Shown here one piece after another: positions 16,119 to 21,070 of a stretch of 21,070 bases of DNA. Source of the stretch: Alphaproteobacteria bacterium (GTDB lineage: Bacteria; Pseudomonadota; Alphaproteobacteria; UBA6184); the NCBI GenBank assembly GCA_030433125.1, contig JAUIKZ010000012.1, positions 1 to 21,070 of the forward strand, given 5' to 3'. The position numbers and the translations under genes are program-made. The first letter of the stretch is position 1. Each line of letters opens with the position of its first letter. The notes beneath the pieces were generated by a model that saw only the letters and a list, made by a program, of their open reading frames with translations, was not told the origin of the DNA and ran no database searches.

Positions 16119-16295
16119 GCAAGTTGTGTAATTTTCACCTATTATTGGCGCGTTTAATGACAAACAACAAAGAGGCCTGATCAAGCGATAATACTTACTG
16201 TCATTTATTAGTAATAAAAATGTTTCCTAATTTATTAAAACTATGTTAATTTTAGGATACTACTAATGTTCAATTAATAAACAAATGGCAGCAAC

Positions 16296-16700
16296 ATGGC
16301 AATTACGTGGTTACATGCGCGATTTATTGAGGTCAAACTTGACCGCTTTAAGCTCCTTGATAACATAAAAGATGTGCATGAAAACAAAAAACCTATACAG
16401 ACTTTAGTTGAGTCAACTGATGCAATGTTAGAGGCATTTACAAAAGAGGTTCGCGCGTTTTACAACTCGCCCGAGTCGAGCGTTTTTGTAGATTATCCTA
16501 AAAACACTATAGATTCTATTTTATGGGAAACCGTCAATACAATTCAAATGGCAGCGGTTAATGAGCTGAATCATGCAGATCTACCTTTTCTTATTGAGTT
16601 TCTCTCAACTGACCCTGGTAATGAAAAACAAGCATGGGAATTGTGGAGCAAATATTGGTCTAGCTTACGCTACACCGCCCACTTGGATCTTCACACATAA
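16296..16700 (+). CDS. Hypothetical 134-aa protein
   Basis: Not recognised. The frame is bounded upstream by TAATAA 12-18 bases before the ATG, so this is the only ATG that gives the full length. The ribosome site is poor. The product has no signal peptide or membrane segment and looks mostly helical with a Trp-rich end (ETVNTIQMAAVNEL, WELWSKYWSSLRY). Codon and base composition is normal for a real gene, with AT-rich third positions rather than the pattern of an antisense shadow. It is divergent from the secreted coiled-coil gene and may share its control region. No terminator is clear in the 109 bases before the tRNA. Confidence 0.6.
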   Translation: MAITWLHARFIEVKLDRFKLLDNIKDVHENKKPIQTLVESTDAMLEAFTKEVRAFYNSPESSVFVDYPKNTIDSILWETVNTIQMAAVNELNHADLPFLIEFLSTDPGNEKQAWELWSKYWSSLRYTAHLDLHT

Positions 16701-16809
16701 CCCTCCTTAGTTGTAAGTATGAGGGGGGAGTGGGTCATAATCAGCTCGGGAATGTAAGAAAAGCGGTTGAAATTCTGGAAACAATGTTTTTTTGGGAATT
16801 TTTGAGTTT

Positions 16810-16886
16810 TGGTTGCGGGGGCAGGATTTGAACCTACGGCCTTCAGGTTATGAGCCTGACGAGCTACCAGACTGCTCCACCCCGCG
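16810..16886 (-). tRNA. Initiator tRNA-fMet (anticodon CAT)
   Basis: A 77-base tRNA including CCA. The acceptor strands CGCGGGG and CCCCGCA leave the C1-A72 mismatch that marks bacterial initiators for formylation and keeps them off EF-Tu. The D stem GAGC/GCTC has the initiator-type A11-U24 pair. The anticodon CAT lies at 16852-16850 within loop CTCATAA. The anticodon stem is TCAGG/CCTGA, so the usual three G-C pairs next to the loop are A29-U41, G30-C40 and G31-C39 here, a variant of the near-universal GGG/CCC. Confidence 0.96.
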
Positions 16887-16898
16887 TTAAGTAAGTTA

Positions 16899-16927
16899 TA
16901 TATAGTCTATCATTTGTATTATGTCAA
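16899..16927 (-). promoter_or_regulatory. Near-consensus promoter for tRNA-fMet
   Basis: On the minus strand a perfect TTGACA (16927-16922), a 17-base spacer and TATATA (16904-16899) end 12 bases before the tRNA 5' end. This is the strongest-looking promoter in the window. Confidence 0.85.
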
Positions 16928-17017
16928 GAAGCATTTACAAAAAATTAACTTTTATCTTAAAGCCCCGGCTTGCCTAGTTGACGCCTACAAAAACGCAGGA
17001 ATAATGATCATGTTTAA

Positions 17018-17039
17018 GCCCCTCTGAGGAAGCGGGGGC
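17018..17039 (-). terminator. Weak hairpin after dapB
   Basis: GCCCC (17018-17022) and GGGGC (17035-17039) can form a 5-bp stem with a 12-base loop just after the dapB stop. Only TTAAAC follows on the minus strand, without a proper T-run, so termination here would be inefficient. Confidence 0.3.
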
Positions 17040-17046
17040 AGATATA

Positions 17047-17841
17047 TTAGATATCAATACCCAGCACATCCTTCATACTATATACTCCGGCCGGTTTATG
17101 CATAAGCCACTTGGCGGCCTGTATGGCCCCTATCGAAAAAATGCGGCGGTCTTCTGCCTTGTGCTTAAAATGTAGGGATTCGCCATTTCCCAGGAACATC
17201 ACCTCATGCTCACCAGCTACCTGACCTCCGCGTATGCAATTCATGCCAATAGAGCCAGGCTCCCGTTCGCCCGCCCGGGAGGTCACCCAGTTGCGGTCTT
17301 CTTTTTGCCGCCCGCGCGCCGCCGCCTTGGCCAGGTTAATAGCGGTGCCTGACGGAGCATCTTTTTTATAGCGGTGGTGGGCTTCCACTATTTCGATATC
17401 ATAGGTATCATCTAGCATAGCTGCCACCCGCTCTACTATACTGCGTAGTATGGTAACACCGACGCTCATGTTAGGTGCAAACACCATAGGAATGCATTGG
17501 CCTTTTTGTAAAACAATATCTTTTTCATCCTTCTTAAGGCCTGTGGTGCCGATCACAAGAGGCTTGTTAAAGGCAGCGCAAACCTCCACATGGCTTAATG
17601 TGGCTTGGGGGCAAGTGAAGTCGATGAGGATATCGCTTTTTTCCACCAGCTCTTGAGTGTTGGTATGACTAAAAACGCCAAGAGGCTCCTTTCCCACTAA
17701 AGTGCCAATATCAATGCCGTTAGCTGCAGAGCCTGGGCTAACAGTGCCCCCAGCTATTTTGAGGGCGGGTTCGTTGGCGAGTATTTCCGCCATAATGCTG
17801 CGCCCCATTCGCCCCGAGCAGCCTAAAATGCCAATTCTCAT
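17047..17841 (-). CDS. dapB: 4-hydroxy-tetrahydrodipicolinate reductase
   Basis: DapB reduces the DapA product with NAD(P)H in the diaminopimelate/lysine pathway and so supplies the peptidoglycan cross-link. I start it at MRIGILG (17841), 264 aa, because AAAGGAA lies 6-8 bases upstream. The longer reading with ten more residues reaches back into trkH and lacks a site. The dinucleotide-binding turn GCSGRMG is at 7-13. Further motifs are VIGTTGL near 97, FAPNMSVGV at 121-129, and EAHHRYKKDAPSGTA, with His155 and Lys159 matching the catalytic His/Lys of E. coli DapB. RGGQVAGEHEV and the terminal MKDVLG motif are also present. It follows trkH by 11 bases, so the two are probably co-transcribed. 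Confidence 0.95.
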   Translation of the reverse strand: MRIGILGCSGRMGRSIMAEILANEPALKIAGGTVSPGSAANGIDIGTLVGKEPLGVFSHTNTQELVEKSDILIDFTCPQATLSHVEVCAAFNKPLVIGTTGLKKDEKDIVLQKGQCIPMVFAPNMSVGVTILRSIVERVAAMLDDTYDIEIVEAHHRYKKDAPSGTAINLAKAAARGRQKEDRNWVTSRAGEREPGSIGMNCIRGGQVAGEHEVMFLGNGESLHFKHKAEDRRIFSIGAIQAAKWLMHKPAGVYSMKDVLGIDI

Positions 17842-17852
17842 GGTGTGTTCCT

Positions 17853-19385
17853 TTATTTTTTTATACGCCAAAATAACGCGAAAAAGGTTAAAAACTCAAG
17901 CCGACCAATGACCATAGCCAGCATAAGGAGATATTTCACCGCCGGTGTAAAGTGGCTATAATCACTGCTAGGGCCAATAAGGGCGTGGATACCAGGCCCT
18001 ACGTTAGAAAGCATGGCGAGTGAGGTAGCAAAAGCAAGGCTCAGATCAACCCCGCACAGCCCTAACAAAAAACTAAGGCTCAAATAACACAGCACATATA
18101 TGCTTGTAAAAGCAAATACTAGGCTTATCACATCTTCACTGAGAGGGCGCTTGTTATAGGTAGGAAAAAACACGCCCTTTGGGATAATGATTTTTTTGAG
18201 ATGCAAGGCGCACGCCTTTAATATCACGATGAGGCGGAATATTTTAAGCCCCCCCGCTGTGGAGCCTGTGCCCCCGCCAATGATACACAAGGCCACGCAA
18301 ATTACTTTAGAAGGAGCATCGAAAGACGCGAAATCCACCGTATCAAAACCGGCAGTGGTAAGCAATGAGGTTACCGTAAAAAGGCTGTGTCGCAGGCCTT
18401 CCAACCACCCCAGGGTATAAGACAGCCTAAGGGCGATCACAGCTGTGGCTATAAAAAGTGTTTTAAAAAATGTACGCACTTGCTCGTCGGTGAACAGGGG
18501 CTTAAAGTTACCACGCCACACTTTTATTTGTAAAATAATAGGTAAGCCCCCCATGAGCATGAAGAGAACTCCAACCATTTCAGCGCCAATATTATTGAGG
18601 GCTTGGAATGAATCTGTGTGGGGAGAAAGCCCCCCTGTGGAGATAACTGTTAAGGCATGGTTAAGGGCGCTAAAATTATTAACCTCACACACTAAAAAAA
18701 GCAAGTAACACACAATCGTCACACCGGCATACCAAAACAAAATAGCGGCTGCAATTTGAGAAAAGCGGGGGAGAATTTTTTCGGAGCGGTCGGAAAACTC
18801 GGAGCGCATGAGTTGGCCGGCCCCGAGTTGCAAGGCGGGCAGGGTAGAGATCACCGCTAATATAATGCCCACGCCTCCGAGCCATTGCAACACTGAACGC
18901 CACAAAATAATGGTGGGGGAGATTCTTTCGAGCACAGGTAGAATGGTGGCCCCCGTCGTGGTGAGTGAGGAGAAGGCCTCAAAACAACTGTCGACGAACG
19001 ATAATGTTTCTGTGGAAAGGTAAAAAGGAAAAGCCGCTAAAAAACATAAACTAAACCAGCTCATAGTGGTGATAAGTAAGGATACGTGTGGGGGAATGCT
19101 TTGTTTGAAAGACTGGTTGAGCCCTAGCACCAAACTGCCCCCCACAAACAAGCCCACACTGCCGGTGATTATAAAGGCACGCCACTCATGGTGTGATTCT
19201 AAAAACAACAAATCGCCGATACCTAGTGCTAGCGCCACCAATGAGAGCAGGGCGTAAATAAAGCCAATCACTTGGAAAATAAGTTTGGACTGCAGCGTAT
19301 AGCCTCTTTTGACTCCTATATTACATGCCCACGTTGCAATTTCAAGAATGTAATAAATAGGAAAATAAAAACAATTTCTTGACAT
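17853..19385 (-). CDS. trkH: Trk-type potassium uptake protein TrkH
   Basis: The K+-translocating membrane subunit, normally partnered with cytoplasmic TrkA, which is not in this window. Four pore loops carry the selectivity-filter glycines in order: LTTTGATIL, VISTGGLSPHT, LLTTAGFDTVD and MLSNVGPGI. Membrane helices fill the rest, and the protein ends WRIKK. Length is typical at about 480-510 aa. The start is uncertain. I give the ATG at 19385, but it has no ribosome site, and a GTG at 19400 would be longer still. TrkH homologues usually begin only a few residues before the SKLIFQVIGF-like first helix. A shorter protein starting some 30 residues later, near AGAGG, is possible. The rightward promoter for the divergent gene overlaps this 5' end. 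Confidence 0.9.
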   Translation of the reverse strand: MSRNCFYFPIYYILEIATWACNIGVKRGYTLQSKLIFQVIGFIYALLSLVALALGIGDLLFLESHHEWRAFIITGSVGLFVGGSLVLGLNQSFKQSIPPHVSLLITTMSWFSLCFLAAFPFYLSTETLSFVDSCFEAFSSLTTTGATILPVLERISPTIILWRSVLQWLGGVGIILAVISTLPALQLGAGQLMRSEFSDRSEKILPRFSQIAAAILFWYAGVTIVCYLLFLVCEVNNFSALNHALTVISTGGLSPHTDSFQALNNIGAEMVGVLFMLMGGLPIILQIKVWRGNFKPLFTDEQVRTFFKTLFIATAVIALRLSYTLGWLEGLRHSLFTVTSLLTTAGFDTVDFASFDAPSKVICVALCIIGGGTGSTAGGLKIFRLIVILKACALHLKKIIIPKGVFFPTYNKRPLSEDVISLVFAFTSIYVLCYLSLSFLLGLCGVDLSLAFATSLAMLSNVGPGIHALIGPSSDYSHFTPAVKYLLMLAMVIGRLEFLTFFALFWRIKK

Positions 19386-19406
19386 TTTTTGCGGGATCAC
19401 TATGAG
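19379..19406 (+). promoter_or_regulatory. Promoter of the right-edge secreted protein gene
   Basis: A perfect TTGACA (19379-19384), a 16-base spacer and TATGAG (19401-19406) place transcription about 20 bases before the ATG at 19432. The -10 box is only a four-of-six match, and the region overlaps the annotated 5' end of trkH. Confidence 0.45.
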
Positions 19407-19431
19407 TAGTACATATTAACGTGAGAATTAT

Positions 19432-21070
19432 ATGAAAAAATTCAAAAGATATTGTTTAGTAACGAGTTTGATGTGCACGGCATTTGCAATGGGGAGCGAC
19501 CCGTTTTGTAGTGAAGATGTTCCCTACTCAAGAGAGATTAGCTCCCAGTCCGTTACCTCTTTCCCCAGCCAAGGCTTTCCTCGGAAGAGCATGGCCAAAA
19601 GAACCAGCCTATCCTTAGAAATGGAGAGTAAAGATCACGATAGTGACGACGCTTGGTCGACATCTTCATCTGAACGATCTGTTGCGTCAGATTGCGATGG
19701 TGTTGGCGTAAATAACCAACTTGACCAGCCCCACCAAGATCAGGTGGGAGGGTTTGCTAAAGCCATTGCAGCTTCACTTAATAACATCTTGGGCGCAGAT
19801 GAGGCAAATGCCGAAAATACACGCGCTGTTTTAGATTTTCTAAAAACGTTTGACCCTGGTAAGCCGACACGAAAAAATTGGGAAAAGACATTTAATGCAT
19901 ATGCTTACCAGACGTTACGAGGGAATATACTAGACGGCCTAACCACCCTGAGTGAGGTTGTTCACCTACCAGACGTAGGGCGTAATATAGCTCTTAGCGT
20001 TGCTTACCCCCTCATTTCTGCATTTAGTAATTTTGTCCCCGGCGTCAAGCCGGTCTCTAAAGTTTTAAGTTCTTTCCTTAAGGCCAGAGGCATAGTTATG
20101 GGAAATAACGTAATCAATCAGGGCTTTGGGAATAGATTAAAGAGATATACTAAAGGAGCAATAAATGCATTAGATAAAAATGTTGGGTTGGGGGTGTATA
20201 AGCTTACTAAGCATTTATCTGATGACTATGATAGAGCCGTGGTTGCTACATTAACTTATAGCCCCTCGGCGAGGGAGAGACCTACTATCGGGGTTATGAT
20301 TTGTGATATTTTGTTTGATGTGAATATGGCTTTGCAGAATAGGCAAACTAATGAGAGAGTAGATTCTGAAGATATTCAAAACCCTCAGCGCTTGCATGCT
20401 CGTATTAGAGATTTGCTCTTTCCACCCAATCAGGGAGGCCAGGAAGCGATTAGCAGGAATTTAAATCAAGACGGCCAAGCCCACGAAGCCTTCTGGAACG
20501 CTGCCTCTGCCGAGTGGGTTACTACCTTCCAAAATGAGATTGTTCGTTTACAAAATGATTTGGCCACGCTAATACAACAATCTATTCAAGAAGCACTTAG
20601 ACCCGTAGAAGAAATGTATAGACATGGAACAGAAGCAGTCGGTCGTGGGCACAGGGCAATTTACGATCAGGAGCTCTCGGGTTGGGGGCGTGTTCGAAAT
20701 GGTGTGGCGGCTTTACTTCACCTGGGCATGGGTTATGAAAAAGCAAAAAACGTGTTTGAGAACATGGATTTATCTATCACTTTAAACCAGTTTAACGAGA
20801 AAAAAACGGATGCCCTTTGTGCCCTTGAGGGCCTTAGAATGATCTCTAAGGCGCTTTCGATTCATGGCCAATTTAAACTTGTTCAAGAAGCGGGGGCACT
20901 TATGTATGATGCGCCAAACATTTCCTTGCAGCTTGCTCATTATATTACAAGCTTACCAGCTGGCTTGTGGCATTTAGTGAGTTCTATCCCTCAAAACACA
21001 TGGTCTCTTATAAAAAGTGTTGCTTATGGCCCTTTCATTTTAGCGGAAAGGGCGGGTTACTACGCTCAAG
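19432..21070 (+). CDS. Large secreted protein of unknown function, cut by the window edge
   Basis: The frame from ATG 19432 is open to the last base (546 codons, no stop), so the 3' end is missing. Residues 1-19 (MKKFKRYCLVTSLMCTAFA) form a Sec signal peptide with an AFA cleavage site; no lipobox is seen. Residues about 20-110 are Ser/Asp-rich and look disordered (SMAKRTSLSLEME, DDAWSTSSSERSVASD). From about 110 on the chain is mainly helical, with moderately hydrophobic stretches near 185-215 and near the cut end (LPAGLWHLVSSIP, SVAYGPFILAERAG). No family is recognised. The start has a weak GTGAGA ribosome site and a promoter upstream. It is divergent from trkH. With the two leftward genes it makes three signal-peptide-bearing unknowns in about 12 kb. 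Confidence 0.82.
   Translation, partial: MKKFKRYCLVTSLMCTAFAMGSDPFCSEDVPYSREISSQSVTSFPSQGFPRKSMAKRTSLSLEMESKDHDSDDAWSTSSSERSVASDCDGVGVNNQLDQPHQDQVGGFAKAIAASLNNILGADEANAENTRAVLDFLKTFDPGKPTRKNWEKTFNAYAYQTLRGNILDGLTTLSEVVHLPDVGRNIALSVAYPLISAFSNFVPGVKPVSKVLSSFLKARGIVMGNNVINQGFGNRLKRYTKGAINALDKNVGLGVYKLTKHLSDDYDRAVVATLTYSPSARERPTIGVMICDILFDVNMALQNRQTNERVDSEDIQNPQRLHARIRDLLFPPNQGGQEAISRNLNQDGQAHEAFWNAASAEWVTTFQNEIVRLQNDLATLIQQSIQEALRPVEEMYRHGTEAVGRGHRAIYDQELSGWGRVRNGVAALLHLGMGYEKAKNVFENMDLSITLNQFNEKKTDALCALEGLRMISKALSIHGQFKLVQEAGALMYDAPNISLQLAHYITSLPAGLWHLVSSIPQNTWSLIKSVAYGPFILAERAGYYAQ

Noticed and set aside
16701..16740. Terminator after the 134-aa gene (CCCTCC with GGGGGGAG)
   Set aside because: The arms pair poorly and no T-run follows.
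19432..19500. Lipoprotein signal in the right-edge protein
   Set aside because: The cysteines at residues 8 and 15 are not preceded by a lipobox. Cleavage after AFA by the ordinary signal peptidase fits better.

Overview
The window looks like a chromosomal segment of an alphaproteobacterium, most plausibly a host-associated one of the Holosporales/Rickettsiales type. The taxon is an inference. It rests on an erpA-xthA neighbourhood, a PpiD-type SurA-N chaperone, a MaeB-type malic enzyme, tRNA genes with encoded CCA, and a block of large secreted proteins of no recognisable family beside ordinary housekeeping genes. No phage, CRISPR, rRNA or transposase gene is visible.

Layout. (1) 1-73: the last codons of a rightward gene cut by the window edge. 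(2) 141-4889, leftward: a tight five-gene operon, ppiD-like chaperone, class I aminotransferase, erpA, xthA, mpg. Three of its four junctions are one-base TAATG overlaps. (3) 4941-5224: a 264-bp non-coding MITE-like element with 17-bp perfect terminal inverted repeats and a 10-bp target duplication, inserted between the ppiD operon and a rightward tRNA-Leu(GAG). (4) 5254-8854, rightward: promoter, tRNA-Leu, maeB and mgtE (ATGA overlap), probably one transcript. (5) 8893-9007: promoter and tRNA-Gln(TTG). (6) 9175-16118, leftward: a two-gene unit with a recognisable promoter, a 1784-aa secreted coiled-coil protein, a 472-aa secreted protein and a strong intrinsic terminator. (7) 16296-16700: a divergent 134-aa orphan gene. 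(8) 16810-16927, leftward: initiator tRNA-fMet with a near-consensus promoter. (9) 17047-19385, leftward: trkH then dapB. (10) 19379 to the right edge: a promoter and a third large secreted protein, incomplete.

How the genes work together. The housekeeping part covers envelope protein folding, aspartate-family amino-acid metabolism, Fe-S assembly, base-excision repair, malate decarboxylation, and Mg and K uptake. The accessory part is the block of secreted unknowns. The 1784-aa and 472-aa proteins share one plan: Sec signal peptide, structured or coiled body, a run of 7 or 8 glycines, then a disordered Ser/Thr/Pro-rich tail. In the large one the tail ends in four near-identical acidic repeats; in the other it ends in Gly-Gly-Cys-Cys. 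These are the best candidates for an undescribed surface or host-interaction system. Their function is unknown and the host-directed reading is inference.
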